This document shows, piece after piece, positions 8,007-17,536 of a DNA stretch of 64,000 nt. The stretch is from Fidelibacterota bacterium. GTDB taxonomy: Bacteria > Fidelibacterota > Marinisomatia > Marinisomatales > TCS55. The DNA is taken from the NCBI GenBank assembly GCA_029936965.1, contig JAPYRG010000007.1:1-64000 (forward strand), given 5' to 3'. Each line of letters begins with the position of its first letter. Position 1 is the stretch's first letter. The notes under the pieces were generated by a model. The model made no database searches and was not told the origin of the DNA. It saw only the letters and a list, made by a program, of their open reading frames with translations. The position numbers and the translations under genes are program-made.

Positions 8007-8597
8007 CTATGAGCCTATAGGGCTTCTTTTAGGAGCTAGTAACCCACCTGATATCACTGCCTTTAGGCCTTCTTCAACAGTCATCTCGGCATCAATAGCA
8101 TCTTTTTGTGGTATAATGATAAATACACCAGACGTTGGGTTTGGAGTAGTTGGAACAAAAACATGATAATATCTCACTCCAGATTTATCAACGCTTTCAC
8201 CAGTGACAAAACTAATAGTCCATAATTCTGCGCGTGGATATTGTATATAAATTACTCGCTGGTAATTGTCTGTTTTTACTGCTCCAGAAAAGGCGTTAGT
8301 AATTTGTTTGATTGTACTATAAATATTTTTAACTAAAGGTATAGATGATATCAATTTTTCTGCCCAAGAAAATAATCTTCGTCCCAACACATTTGTAACA
8401 AAGATGCCAAGTGCAAATATAATTAGAATTGTAAGAACCAATCCTAATCCCGGTATTTCTAACTGAACTCTTTCTAGAAAAGGGGCAGTTAATTGATTAA
8501 GAAAAACAATAATTATTTTAATTATATAAAAAGTTAGTGCAATTGGCACTATTGCAAATATGCCAGCGAATGTAATTCGTTTAAAAAATGCCCACAT
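8007..8597 (-). CDS. DUF502 membrane protein
   Basis: A 196-residue protein of the DUF502 family: two N-terminal transmembrane segments (about 8-30 and 50-72), then a soluble beta-rich domain (YIQYPRAELWTISFVTGE; VFVPTTPNPTSGVFIIIP) and a short tail. Homologues are widespread in bacteria and plants, where some act in membrane or cell-wall trafficking, but no biochemical activity is established. It lies between plsY and ogt on the same strand. Family assignment good, function unknown. Confidence 0.8.
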   Translation of the reverse strand: MWAFFKRITFAGIFAIVPIALTFYIIKIIIVFLNQLTAPFLERVQLEIPGLGLVLTILIIFALGIFVTNVLGRRLFSWAEKLISSIPLVKNIYSTIKQITNAFSGAVKTDNYQRVIYIQYPRAELWTISFVTGESVDKSGVRYYHVFVPTTPNPTSGVFIIIPQKDAIDAEMTVEEGLKAVISGGLLAPKRSPIGS

Positions 8598-8619
8598 AAT
8601 TATTATGCATTGAATCTAA

Positions 8620-9111
8620 CTATAAGGCACCTTCTAATTCTAATAGAAAACGTTTTGTTTGCAATCCACCACCATATCCACCAATACTGCCATCATTTGC
8701 TATAACGCGATGACATGGTATTATAATTGGTAAAGGATTATTAGCATTAGCATTTCCGACAGCTCTTGATGCATTTGGATTTCCTGTTTTAATTGCAATA
8801 GATTTGTATGAAGATGTTTCTCCATATGGAATTTCCACTACTTTTGTTAATGCTGTTCTATAAAATGATGATAATTGTATATCAATATCTAATGCGAATT
8901 CCTTTCTTGATAAATCAAAATATTCATGTATTTGATTAGAAACTTTTTTTAATTCAAAATTATTTTGCACTATTTTTTCATGAGGAAAATTATTTTGTAA
9001 ATTTGTTTCAAATGGATAATTATTTGCAAACAAAATCCTCCGAACACCTTTATTTGATTTCACTACACATAGTTTTCCAATAGGTGAAGATATTATACTA
9101 TAGTTCAACAT
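8620..9111 (-). CDS. ogt: Methylated-DNA-protein cysteine methyltransferase
   Basis: Removes O6-methyl groups from guanine by transfer to its own cysteine, a suicide DNA repair reaction. The active-site motif PCHRV is present with the acceptor Cys133. It is followed by GSIGGYGGGLQTKRFLLELE, the usual C-terminal helix, and preceded by a winged-helix segment with PYGETSSY. I chose the ATG at 9111; a TTG two codons upstream is also possible. At 163 residues it matches Ogt/AGT single-domain enzymes, with a short N-terminal domain and no AdaA part. Confidence 0.93.
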   Translation of the reverse strand: MLNYSIISSPIGKLCVVKSNKGVRRILFANNYPFETNLQNNFPHEKIVQNNFELKKVSNQIHEYFDLSRKEFALDIDIQLSSFYRTALTKVVEIPYGETSSYKSIAIKTGNPNASRAVGNANANNPLPIIIPCHRVIANDGSIGGYGGGLQTKRFLLELEGAL

Positions 9112-9160
9112 AGACAATTATATAAATAAATAAAAAAAGAAGGTTGGAAATAGGAGAGAA

Positions 9161-10087
9161 TTATTGTGTTTTCGTGTGCAATCGCAGTACTAATGGACAA
9201 GCAATAAAAATACTAGAATATGTTCCCACAACTACGCCAACCATCATGGCGAAAGCAAAAAGATTGATTACCTCTCCACCAAACAACCAAAGTATAAGAA
9301 CTACAATAAAAGTTGTAATAGAAGTGACTATTGTTCTACTTAAAGAGTCATTAATACTTTTATCAATTACTTCTGAATATGTTAATCTCTTCATTGATTT
9401 AATGTTTTCTCTTATACGATCAAAAATTACGATAGTATCATTCAGTGAATATCCAACAATGGTAAGAAATGCAGCTATGATTGGCAGAGAAATTTCATAA
9501 CCCATAATAGAAAAAATCCCTAAAGTGACAAACACGTCATGAGCAAGTGCTGCAATTGCGCCTAATGCAAAGTTGAACTCAAAACGAATCGATATATAGA
9601 ATAGAATTAGTGCTAATGCAGACACAATAGCTAAGACAGCTTTATTACTTAATTCCGCTCCAATTTTTGGACCTACTTTTTCAATTGATAAAATAAAATC
9701 AGAATCAGATTCTGACGCTTTCCCTGAAAAAGAATTTCTTAAATGTGAAATTATTTTTTGTGCAACATTATCCAGTTCTTGATCCATATGTGGAATACGT
9801 ACGGAAATATCCTGTGGACTACCAAAAAGCTTAATTTCAGCTTTACTAAAATCAAAAGACTCTCCATCAATATTAACATTACTCATCACAGACCTAAATT
9901 CATTAATATCAACCGGTTCTTTAAAATGAACAGCTAAATGAGTCCCTCCTTTAAAATCAATACTTAATAAAGGTCCACCAGCTCGTATTAGAGAGACAAT
10001 TCCTAAGATGATTACAGCGCCTGATAAAATAGCTCCCAATTTGTATTGGGACATAAATTGAATATTAGTGTCTTTTATTATTCTCAT
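9161..10087 (-). CDS. secF: Protein translocase subunit SecF
   Basis: A partner of SecD in the proton-driven SecDF complex that pulls secreted proteins through SecYEG. 308 residues with six membrane segments, one periplasmic domain after the first helix (about 40-130) and the family motif GYSLNDTIVIFDRIREN. The start codon overlaps the secD stop by four bases (ATGA), showing translational coupling. Length is normal. Confidence 0.96.
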   Translation of the reverse strand: MRIIKDTNIQFMSQYKLGAILSGAVIILGIVSLIRAGGPLLSIDFKGGTHLAVHFKEPVDINEFRSVMSNVNIDGESFDFSKAEIKLFGSPQDISVRIPHMDQELDNVAQKIISHLRNSFSGKASESDSDFILSIEKVGPKIGAELSNKAVLAIVSALALILFYISIRFEFNFALGAIAALAHDVFVTLGIFSIMGYEISLPIIAAFLTIVGYSLNDTIVIFDRIRENIKSMKRLTYSEVIDKSINDSLSRTIVTSITTFIVVLILWLFGGEVINLFAFAMMVGVVVGTYSSIFIACPLVLRLHTKTQ

Positions 10088-12006
10088 ATACTTAGTTTTT
10101 TCAAGCCTTTCCGATCAACAAATGAATTGAAAATAGTACGTGTAACAAAAATTGCAGTAAACATCGAAATAACAATTCCCCAAAACAAAACAGTAGCAAA
10201 TCCTCTTATAGGTCCTGTGCCGAACTGATATAGAACAAGAGCGGCAATTAGAGTTGTAACATTAGCATCTATAATTGTAGTCAAGGCACGATTATAGCCA
10301 CCATCTACGGCAGAACGTATTGATTTTCCTTTTCTAAGTTCTTCTCGAATTCTTTCAAAAATAATCACATTAGCATCAATTGACATTCCAACAGTTAATA
10401 TTAGAGCAGCAATTCCTGGCAGTGTAAGTGTTGCCCCTAATGATGCTAGAACTGATAATACAAGTAATATATTCCATATTAATGCAAAATTCGCTATTGA
10501 ACCTGATAATTTGTAATAAACGAACATAAAAACAATGATTAACCCTAAGCCAAGCAATACTGAGTATGTCCCTCTTTTTACAGAATCTGCGCCAAGTGAT
10601 GGGCCAATAATTCTTTCTTCTATAAAATTAACAGGGGCTGGTAATGCTCCAGCTCTAAGTACTATGGCAATATCCTTTGCTTCATCCATACCAGCAAACC
10701 CTTCAATCATCGTACCGCCATCACTTATTTTTGTTCGGATCGATGGCGCCATATGAACCTTTTTATCTAAGACTATTGCTATTTGTCGTCCAATATTTGC
10801 TCCGGTTATTCTTGACCAGGTTCTTGCTCCTTCACTATTCATATCTAGTAAAACAATAGGTTGTCCCACGGCGCTAGTCCCTTGTCCTCCAATAGTTGCA
10901 TTCGCCTCTTCAATGACACCACCAGTTAAATCTGCATCTTTTTCCAGATAATACATATAAACTAGTTTTTCATCAATGCCCTCATTATTAGAAAAATTTT
11001 CTGCGTCAGGGGCAAAGAGAAATTGACCATTTCCTAGAGCAAGCTTATCCTGTATTTCTTGTTTATTTATAATCTTTTTGACGGTATATAGATTTTTCTC
11101 GGGCACAGCAATATTGTTACCAAGAGCTCTTAGTAAAGAAGAAAAAGGTCGTTCTTGAAATATATTTTGATCCACTACAACTGAAGTATCGCTACTATCT
11201 GTTGACGTTTCTGTATCTTCACCAAAAAGTTCACTAATTGACACTGTTTTATCATCGCTTACACCGAGCTGATTATCATTTTCGGTTTCATAATCTTCAT
11301 TAATTGATGCTACTAATGTTTCTAGTTGTTCATTATCTTTTACAAGATTATCAATCTGTGATAATATAGCATTCGTAACTTCAGGAGACTTTACTAAACA
11401 AAATTCCAATTGAGCGGTGCTTTGTAATAAAGCACGAGCTCGATCAGCATCTTGTATACCTGCTAATTCAACAATAATTCTTCTATTTCCTTGTTTTTGA
11501 ATAGTTGGCTCAGATACCCCAAACTGATCAACACGGTTTTGAAGTATTTCTAATACACGATTGATTGCATCATCTGCCTGTTCTTTTAAACTAGCTACTA
11601 TATCATCAGGCTTTGCACCATAGTCTACATCATAATATCGCGGTAATCGAAGTCCATTACTTGAGACACTATTAGCAAATACAGTAAAGAAATCTTGCTG
11701 TGTATTCTCTTTCAGGCTATTTCGAATCTCAGATATTGTACGCTCAAATTTTGTGTCTTTATTAATTGCTAATGTTGATACGAGAGTTGGAAGATCAACT
11801 TCGAGCACAATATATATACCCCCCCTAAGATCCAATCCTTGTTTGATGATCTCATTTTCCAAGGTTTCAAGAGTACCTATTTCCCGCATTTCTTCCATAT
11901 CATCAGATGATAACATCTGATATTTAACAGAAGGCCATAGAGTTAAAAGCGCCCACCCGAGGACTACTCCAATTATAATATATCTTGGTGTAAGGTTTTT
12001 TGACAT
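10084..12006 (-). CDS. secD: Protein translocase subunit SecD
   Basis: 640 residues. It has an N-terminal membrane helix, a large periplasmic domain with DLRGGIYIVLEVD near residue 59, and five C-terminal helices with the motif GMSIDANVIIFERIREE, which carries the conserved Asp of the proton path. Compared with E. coli SecD it carries an extra acidic, Ser/Asp-rich insertion at about 245-290 (GEDTETSTDSSDTS), probably an exposed loop. Together with SecF it supports Sec export. No yajC lies next to it. Confidence 0.96.
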   Translation of the reverse strand: MSKNLTPRYIIIGVVLGWALLTLWPSVKYQMLSSDDMEEMREIGTLETLENEIIKQGLDLRGGIYIVLEVDLPTLVSTLAINKDTKFERTISEIRNSLKENTQQDFFTVFANSVSSNGLRLPRYYDVDYGAKPDDIVASLKEQADDAINRVLEILQNRVDQFGVSEPTIQKQGNRRIIVELAGIQDADRARALLQSTAQLEFCLVKSPEVTNAILSQIDNLVKDNEQLETLVASINEDYETENDNQLGVSDDKTVSISELFGEDTETSTDSSDTSVVVDQNIFQERPFSSLLRALGNNIAVPEKNLYTVKKIINKQEIQDKLALGNGQFLFAPDAENFSNNEGIDEKLVYMYYLEKDADLTGGVIEEANATIGGQGTSAVGQPIVLLDMNSEGARTWSRITGANIGRQIAIVLDKKVHMAPSIRTKISDGGTMIEGFAGMDEAKDIAIVLRAGALPAPVNFIEERIIGPSLGADSVKRGTYSVLLGLGLIIVFMFVYYKLSGSIANFALIWNILLVLSVLASLGATLTLPGIAALILTVGMSIDANVIIFERIREELRKGKSIRSAVDGGYNRALTTIIDANVTTLIAALVLYQFGTGPIRGFATVLFWGIVISMFTAIFVTRTIFNSFVDRKGLKKLSI

Positions 12007-12092
12007 AATTATTTCTTTTCTATGCTAACAAAAAAGCCTGCGAATATACCGAGCATAAGATAGACGTGCCAAATTTTATTTATTCAATTGAT

Positions 12093-13280
12093 TTATTTTA
12101 AAATATTTAATTCTTGCCCAACTTCAATAAATATCGATATAGCTTTTGAAAGTTGATCCATTTCCATTGCTGCAGATATTTGCACTCGTATTCTCGCCTG
12201 ATCTTTCGGTACTACCGGGTAAAAAAAACCAACCACATATATACCCTTATTTAACAATAATTCAGCCGTTCTTTGAGCTAGGATAGCGTCATGTATCATA
12301 ATAGGAATGATTGGATGAGTACCCATTTTAATTTTAAACCCAGCATCTGTCATTTCTTTTCTGAAATAATTAGTATTTTTTTCTAGCTTATCTCTTAAAT
12401 CAGTGGATGAAGAAATAATATCAAAAGCTTTTATACCTGCAGCGACTATTGATGGCGCGAGTGTATTAGAAAAAAGATATGGACGTGATCGTTGTCTTAA
12501 TAGATCAATAATTTCTTGTTTTCCAGTTGTAAAGCCACCTGATGCACCACCTAATGCTTTACCAAACGTTGAGGTCCAAATATCTACTTTATCCATAACT
12601 CCACAATACTCAGCAGATCCGCGACCAGTCTTTCCAATAAACCCTGTAGCATGGGAGTCATCAACCATAACCATAGCATTGTATTCTTGAGCTAATTCAG
12701 TTATTTTATTTATTTTTGCAATATGTCCATCCATAGAGAAAACACCATCTGTTGCGATCATTATATTACGAAATTTATCTCTTTCGCTAAGTTTTAATTC
12801 TAGATCATCTATATCATTATTTTTAAAACGATATCGTTTTGCTTTGCTTAGTCTGATACCATCAATTATTGAGGCATGATTTAACTCATCAGAAATGATT
12901 GCATCATCTGGCCCCAATAACGTTTCAAAAAGGCCACCATTTGCATCAAAACATGACGTATAAAGAATCGAATCATCTGTTCCAAAAAACTTAGATATTT
13001 TTTTTTCTAATTTTTTATGAATATGTTGTGTTCCACAGATGAAGCGAACAGAAGACATTCCAAAACCATATTTTTCTAAGGCATTTTTGGCCGCTTCTTT
13101 TATTTCTTTATTATTGGACAATCCTAAGTAGTTATTCGAACAAAAGTTTAAAGCATCACCGTTCTCCTCAGTATTTATTATTACACCTTGTGGCGTAGTT
13201 ATAGTGCGCTCATTCTTATATAATCCTTCAGCTTTTATTTTAGCTAAATCTTCAACAAATATATTTTGCTCTTTAATCAA
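12093..13280 (-). CDS. kbl: Glycine C-acetyltransferase (2-amino-3-ketobutyrate CoA ligase)
   Basis: A PLP enzyme that cleaves 2-amino-3-oxobutyrate with CoA to glycine and acetyl-CoA. 395 residues, the usual length. It shows NYLGLS near residue 50, DDSHATGF, and the PLP lysine in TFGKALGGASGG. It sits one base after tdh on the same strand, so the pair forms the two-step threonine-to-glycine pathway. The neighbour argues for Kbl rather than the related 8-amino-7-oxononanoate synthase. Confidence 0.95.
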   Translation of the reverse strand: MIKEQNIFVEDLAKIKAEGLYKNERTITTPQGVIINTEENGDALNFCSNNYLGLSNNKEIKEAAKNALEKYGFGMSSVRFICGTQHIHKKLEKKISKFFGTDDSILYTSCFDANGGLFETLLGPDDAIISDELNHASIIDGIRLSKAKRYRFKNNDIDDLELKLSERDKFRNIMIATDGVFSMDGHIAKINKITELAQEYNAMVMVDDSHATGFIGKTGRGSAEYCGVMDKVDIWTSTFGKALGGASGGFTTGKQEIIDLLRQRSRPYLFSNTLAPSIVAAGIKAFDIISSSTDLRDKLEKNTNYFRKEMTDAGFKIKMGTHPIIPIMIHDAILAQRTAELLLNKGIYVVGFFYPVVPKDQARIRVQISAAMEMDQLSKAISIFIEVGQELNILK

Positions 13281-13281
13281 A

Positions 13282-14307
13282 TCAGCTCCATTCTAAAATT
13301 ACCTTGCCACATTTACCACTTTCAGCTATTTCAAAAGCTGATTGAAAATCATCAGGTTTGAATTTATGTGTTATTATTGGAGATATATCGAGGCCACCTC
13401 GTATTAATTGATTCATCTTGTACCAAGATTCAAACATTTCTCTACCATAAATTCCTTTTATATTTAGACCTTTAAAAATTATTTCATCCCATTTGACTAA
13501 TGTATCATTTGGAAGTATACCTAGTAGTGCGATTTTGCCACCATGATACATTGTACGTATCATATCTTGTAATGCATTAGGATTACCTGACATTTCAAGT
13601 CCAATATCAAAACCGTTAGAAATCCTTAATTCTTCAAAGCAATCTTCAATACTTTCTTTACTTATATTTACTGTTTTATCAGCACCCATCTTTTCTGCGA
13701 GTTTTAATCTGAAAATATTATTATCACTCACGACCACGTTTCTTGCACCCAAAACTTTACATATTGAAGTAGCCATACATCCGATAGGCCCTGCACCAGT
13801 TATTAAGACATCCTCAGCAACCATTGAATAACTTAGAGCGCAATGAACTGCATTCCCTAGCGGATCAAAACATGATGCTATATCTATATTTATATCTTTA
13901 TGCACTGGCCAAATATTACTTTCTGGTAAAGATAAATATTCAGCAAATGCTCCGTCACGATCAATTCCAATTCCAATAGTTTTATGACATAAATGTCGCA
14001 TACCAGCACGACAGTTTCGACAATATCCACATGTTATATGCCCCTCTCCAGAAACTATATCTCCTTTTTTATAGTGAGTTACGCCATTACCAATTTTTTC
14101 TACTATTCCCATGAATTCATGGCCAATGATTATAGGTGTATTAATATTATTTTGAGCCCATTTATCCCATTGGTAAATATGAACATCTGTTCCGCAAATT
14201 GCAGTTTTTTGAACTTTGATCAATATATCATTTGCGCCTAATTCAGGAATTGGCATTTCTTCTATGGAAAGGCCATATTTTGGATATTTTTTCACTAATG
14301 CTTTCAT
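13282..14307 (-). CDS. tdh: L-threonine 3-dehydrogenase
   Basis: A zinc-dependent medium-chain dehydrogenase, 341 residues. It oxidises threonine to 2-amino-3-oxobutyrate with NAD+. The catalytic zinc site is shown by CGTDVHIYQWDKW and GHEFMG, the structural zinc site by CGYCRNCRAGMRHLC, and the Rossmann motif by GAGPIGCMA. CGTDVHIY is typical of Tdh within this superfamily. First gene of the tdh-kbl operon, divergent from parA across 147 AT-rich bases with no clear palindrome. Confidence 0.95.
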   Translation of the reverse strand: MKALVKKYPKYGLSIEEMPIPELGANDILIKVQKTAICGTDVHIYQWDKWAQNNINTPIIIGHEFMGIVEKIGNGVTHYKKGDIVSGEGHITCGYCRNCRAGMRHLCHKTIGIGIDRDGAFAEYLSLPESNIWPVHKDINIDIASCFDPLGNAVHCALSYSMVAEDVLITGAGPIGCMATSICKVLGARNVVVSDNNIFRLKLAEKMGADKTVNISKESIEDCFEELRISNGFDIGLEMSGNPNALQDMIRTMYHGGKIALLGILPNDTLVKWDEIIFKGLNIKGIYGREMFESWYKMNQLIRGGLDISPIITHKFKPDDFQSAFEIAESGKCGKVILEWS

Positions 14308-14454
14308 ATTAACTTATAATTTGATCATAATTCTTTTTATTTAAATGTATTAAAAGTTTAATAATATATCTAGCAACCTACTTGTTAAACCTTTATTACG
14401 AAATTAAATTACTCTTGTTTTGTAGGTATATAAATATATTCCTTAATTATAATA

Positions 14455-15222
14455 ATGACCAAAATAATTGCTTTAACAAATCAAAAAGGTGGTGTTGGTA
14501 AAACGACTTCTTCTGTAAATATTGCTGCAAGCCTTGCTGTTAGTGAGTTCAATACATTACTTCTTGACATGGATCCTCAAGCAAATGCTTCTACAGGTAT
14601 CAGTGAAATAATAAAAAAAGATTCTGGATATACCGTTTACGATACCTTGGTAAATCAAATCTCAATTAAAGATATTATTACAAAAACTTCATTTGAATAT
14701 TTAGATATAATTTTATCAACAAATGACCTTGTTGGAGCTGAAATTGAATTAGTTAGTGTGATAGCTAGAGAATTAGAGCTTAAAAAAGCATTAAAAACAA
14801 TTAAAAAAAAATATGATTACATAATAATAGATTGTCCCCCATCTCTTGGTCTATTAACATTAAATTGTTTAACTGCTGCAGATGAGTTAATTATCCCAAT
14901 CCAAGCAGAGTACTATGCATTAGAAGGATTAGGTCAACTATTAAATACTATTCGATTAGTTCAACAACATTTAAATAAGAAATTAAATATTGCAGGGGTT
15001 TTAATAACGATGTTTGATGGAAGATTAAATCTATCCAAACAAGTTTTAGATGAAGTTAAGAGCTATTTTGGTGATAAGTTATTTGAAACAGTCATTCATC
15101 GGAATGTTCGACTTGGTGAAGCTCCTAGCTATGGAAAGCCAGCTTTATTATATGATGCGAATTCAGTTGGGACGCAAGATTATATGCAATTAATTGAGGA
15201 GATAATTGATAATGGCCACTAA
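14455..15222 (+). CDS. parA: Chromosome-partitioning ATPase ParA (Soj)
   Basis: 255 residues. The deviant Walker A motif KGGVGKTT is at 11-18, followed by DMDPQANAS and the Walker B region IIIDCPPSLG. It has no N-terminal DNA-binding extension, as in chromosomal Soj proteins. ATP-dependent ParA dimers bind DNA and move ParB-marked origins. The stop codon overlaps parB by 11 bases. The usual gidA/gidB neighbours are not here; an M23 peptidase and a bactofilin follow instead. Confidence 0.95.
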   Translation: MTKIIALTNQKGGVGKTTSSVNIAASLAVSEFNTLLLDMDPQANASTGISEIIKKDSGYTVYDTLVNQISIKDIITKTSFEYLDIILSTNDLVGAEIELVSVIARELELKKALKTIKKKYDYIIIDCPPSLGLLTLNCLTAADELIIPIQAEYYALEGLGQLLNTIRLVQQHLNKKLNIAGVLITMFDGRLNLSKQVLDEVKSYFGDKLFETVIHRNVRLGEAPSYGKPALLYDANSVGTQDYMQLIEEIIDNGH

Positions 15223-16075
15223 GCGCTTAGGCAGGGGATTAGAAGCATTAATACACGGGCCATCTGATAGCCCTCCAATAAAACCTGGAGTAATGGAAAT
15301 TCCGCTTAAAGATATATTTGCCAATCCGTTACAGCCTAGAAAAGATGGATTAGATGAGAAAAGCCTTCAAGGTTTAGTCGCATCTATAAAAAGGAAAGGC
15401 GTAATTACTCCAATTACTATTAAAGAAGAAGATGGAAAATATGTATTAATTGCAGGTGAAAGACGATTAAGAGCATCTAAATTAGCAGGATTGAAAGCTA
15501 TTCCAGGTTATATAGTATCTATTTCTAATGAATCCGAATTAATGGAAATCGCATTGATTGAAAATATTCAACGTGAAAATTTAAACCCTATTGATGAAGC
15601 GGAAGGATATGCAATATTGCAAAGCAAATTTAACCATTCGCAGGATAACATAGCAAAAGCAGTTGGAAAAAAACGTGTGACGATTTCAAATGCTTTACGT
15701 TTATTAAAGTTACCAAGAAATATAATAAGTAGTTTGCGTAGTCAAATAATCTCTGCGGGACATGGCCGTGCTATATTAATGATGAATACTATTACTGGAA
15801 TGAACAAATTGTATAATTTGATAATCGCAAAAAAACTTAGTGTTCGAGAATCAGAAGCGATTGCAAAGGGAAAATCATCTGGTAAGATTAAAATTGCTTC
15901 TAAAAAATCAAAGAAAACCAGTTCTCCCTTAAAGATGGTAGAAGATGAATTAATCACAATATTAGGTACTAAGGTAGAAATTCATTATTTAAAAAATGGT
16001 GGAGATATTGAAATTCATTTTTTTTCTGATGATGACTTTGATAGAATTTTAGATTTGTTACGATCCATTGGATAA
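15212..16075 (+). CDS. parB: Chromosome-partitioning protein ParB
   Basis: 287 residues from the ATG at 15212; a TTG at 15206 is less likely. MATKRLGRGLEALI is the usual N-terminus that stimulates ParA. The CTP-binding ParB box includes GERRLRA at 82-88 and ENIQRENLNPIDEA. A helix-turn-helix follows (IAKAVGKKRVTISNALRLLKL), then a C-terminal dimerisation domain. It would spread from parS sites; I found no parS consensus in the window. Confidence 0.95.
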   Translation: MATKRLGRGLEALIHGPSDSPPIKPGVMEIPLKDIFANPLQPRKDGLDEKSLQGLVASIKRKGVITPITIKEEDGKYVLIAGERRLRASKLAGLKAIPGYIVSISNESELMEIALIENIQRENLNPIDEAEGYAILQSKFNHSQDNIAKAVGKKRVTISNALRLLKLPRNIISSLRSQIISAGHGRAILMMNTITGMNKLYNLIIAKKLSVRESEAIAKGKSSGKIKIASKKSKKTSSPLKMVEDELITILGTKVEIHYLKNGGDIEIHFFSDDDFDRILDLLRSIG

Positions 16076-16082
16076 TAGATAG

Positions 16083-16877
16083 ATGAAACCTTCCAATTAT
16101 ACTGTTTTAATAATTCCAGATAATGAGTCTGAAGGGAAAAGCTTTTCTTTTAATAGGAGTTGGCTATTTCTAATTATAGTAATTACAATTTCACTTTTTA
16201 GTATAATTATTTTTGCAGGGTATTTCTTTATTCCAAAATCAATTGAGTATCAAAAAATGAAAGAGGAATATAATAAATTGGCAATGGAGCGAGTAAAAGT
16301 CATGGAGCTTTTCCATGATTTACAACGCCTACAGCAAATGGATGAGTTATTGAGAAAGAATCTTGGATCAGAAGTTGATTTATCTTCTTTTGAAAATGGA
16401 TTAGATAGCTTAAGTGAAGCTTCAACAATAAATAATCATAATAATCAATATTCGACAAATCAAATAAGCAATATTCCAACAAAAGCACCCATTGATGGCT
16501 ATATAACTCAGAGGATGATCATTCGACCACATATTTGGAAAAGTAATCATTATGGTATAGATATTTCTGTTAAAGAGGGAGCTCCAGTTGTTGCATCAGC
16601 TTCAGGAGTAGTTATCTTTTCCGGTTGGTCAACTGATTTAGGTAATATGGTAATTATATATCATGGAAATGATTATTTTACATTTTATGGCCATAATCAA
16701 GTAAATCTTGTAGATAAAAGAGATATAGTGAATCGAGGGGATGTTATTTCTCTTGCAGGAAATACTGGTATTTCTTCTGGGCCACATTTACATTTCGAAG
16801 TTTGGGAAGGATCGAACCCTCTGGATCCCTTGAATTTCTTCCCTGAGTATAATGAGAAAAATTTAAGTGTAGAATAA
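16083..16877 (+). CDS. M23 (LytM) murein endopeptidase
   Basis: 264 residues. One transmembrane helix (about 25-48), a coiled-coil linker (58-100), then a C-terminal LytM domain. The zinc ligands are complete: His156 and Asp160 in HYGIDIS and His237 in HLHFE (with catalytic His235), so it should be an active peptidoglycan endopeptidase rather than a degenerate EnvC/NlpD-type activator. It lies between parB and a bactofilin gene. Bactofilin-M23 pairs in other bacteria shape the cell wall, so a role in cell-shape control is likely. Confidence 0.9.
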   Translation: MKPSNYTVLIIPDNESEGKSFSFNRSWLFLIIVITISLFSIIIFAGYFFIPKSIEYQKMKEEYNKLAMERVKVMELFHDLQRLQQMDELLRKNLGSEVDLSSFENGLDSLSEASTINNHNNQYSTNQISNIPTKAPIDGYITQRMIIRPHIWKSNHYGIDISVKEGAPVVASASGVVIFSGWSTDLGNMVIIYHGNDYFTFYGHNQVNLVDKRDIVNRGDVISLAGNTGISSGPHLHFEVWEGSNPLDPLNFFPEYNEKNLSVE

Positions 16878-16878
16878 T

Positions 16879-17301
16879 ATGGCTAAAATAGATTTTAATA
16901 ATATTCAAACAATGATTGGTGCTGGAGCTGTTGTGAATGGACCAATTACCTTAAAGGGTGGAATCATTATTTATGGTAAAGTATATGGTGATATACAAAC
17001 GGATGGTCCTCTGCGAATTACTGTTTCTGGCCAGGTTTTTGGCAATGTTCAAGCAATCGATGCTCATATTGGAGGTAGCATCAAAGGAGATATCACAGTA
17101 ACAAATAAAATTGTTTTGGGTAGTAAATCTGAAATAACTGGTGATTTAATTTACCGTAGTCTAATAATAGAAGATGGAGCTCAATTTGAAGGGTCATGTA
17201 GCGTTATTGGCAATAAAGAGAATGTTGGAGATTCTTCTGTAAAGAAAGATTTAAAGTCCAGATTTACAATAGCTTCCTCTCCATCTGATCCAAATGCCTG
17301 A
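16879..17301 (+). CDS. Bactofilin (polymer-forming cytoskeletal protein)
   Basis: 140 residues with a central right-handed beta-helix built from short repeats (GPITLKGGIIIYGKVYGDI; GQVFGNVQAIDAHIGGSIKG) flanked by short disordered ends. This is the bactofilin (DUF583) fold, which polymerises without nucleotide. It begins one base after the M23 peptidase gene, its commonest partner, and overlaps the next gene by eight bases. It probably positions the peptidase at the membrane and may also link to ParAB, as described in Myxococcus. Confidence 0.93.
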   Translation: MAKIDFNNIQTMIGAGAVVNGPITLKGGIIIYGKVYGDIQTDGPLRITVSGQVFGNVQAIDAHIGGSIKGDITVTNKIVLGSKSEITGDLIYRSLIIEDGAQFEGSCSVIGNKENVGDSSVKKDLKSRFTIASSPSDPNA

Positions 17302-17536
17302 ATCAAAAGAAAGTTCTAATAAAAATTTCTTTTATTATTTACAAAGATATCTATTACAATCGGCCCCAGCCGCATCTGCGTCTTATACATTAATAGGTGG
17401 TGTGATTATTTTTTGTATGATTGGCTTTTATCTTGACAATCAAAATGACACAATGCCTTGGTTTACCTTGTTAGGACTTATTATTGGATTAGTGATAGGA
17501 TTTTATGCAATAGCAAAAACATTGTGGGCAAAATAA
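17294..17536 (+). CDS. AtpZ/AtpI-like small membrane protein
   Basis: 80 residues with two transmembrane segments (about 28-48 and 57-75) and the family-like pattern GGVIIFCMIGFYLDNQ. AtpZ/AtpI-type proteins precede the ATP synthase genes in many bacteria and help assemble the c-ring or carry Mg2+/Ca2+. It overlaps the bactofilin gene by eight bases, tying the cytoskeletal genes and the ATP synthase into one transcription unit. Confidence 0.8.
   Translation: MPESKESSNKNFFYYLQRYLLQSAPAASASYTLIGGVIIFCMIGFYLDNQNDTMPWFTLLGLIIGLVIGFYAIAKTLWAK

Noticed and set aside
14308-16080. A parS site for ParB near parAB
   Set aside because: I looked for TGTTTCACGTGAAACA-like palindromes around the genes and saw none; the sites may lie elsewhere near the origin.
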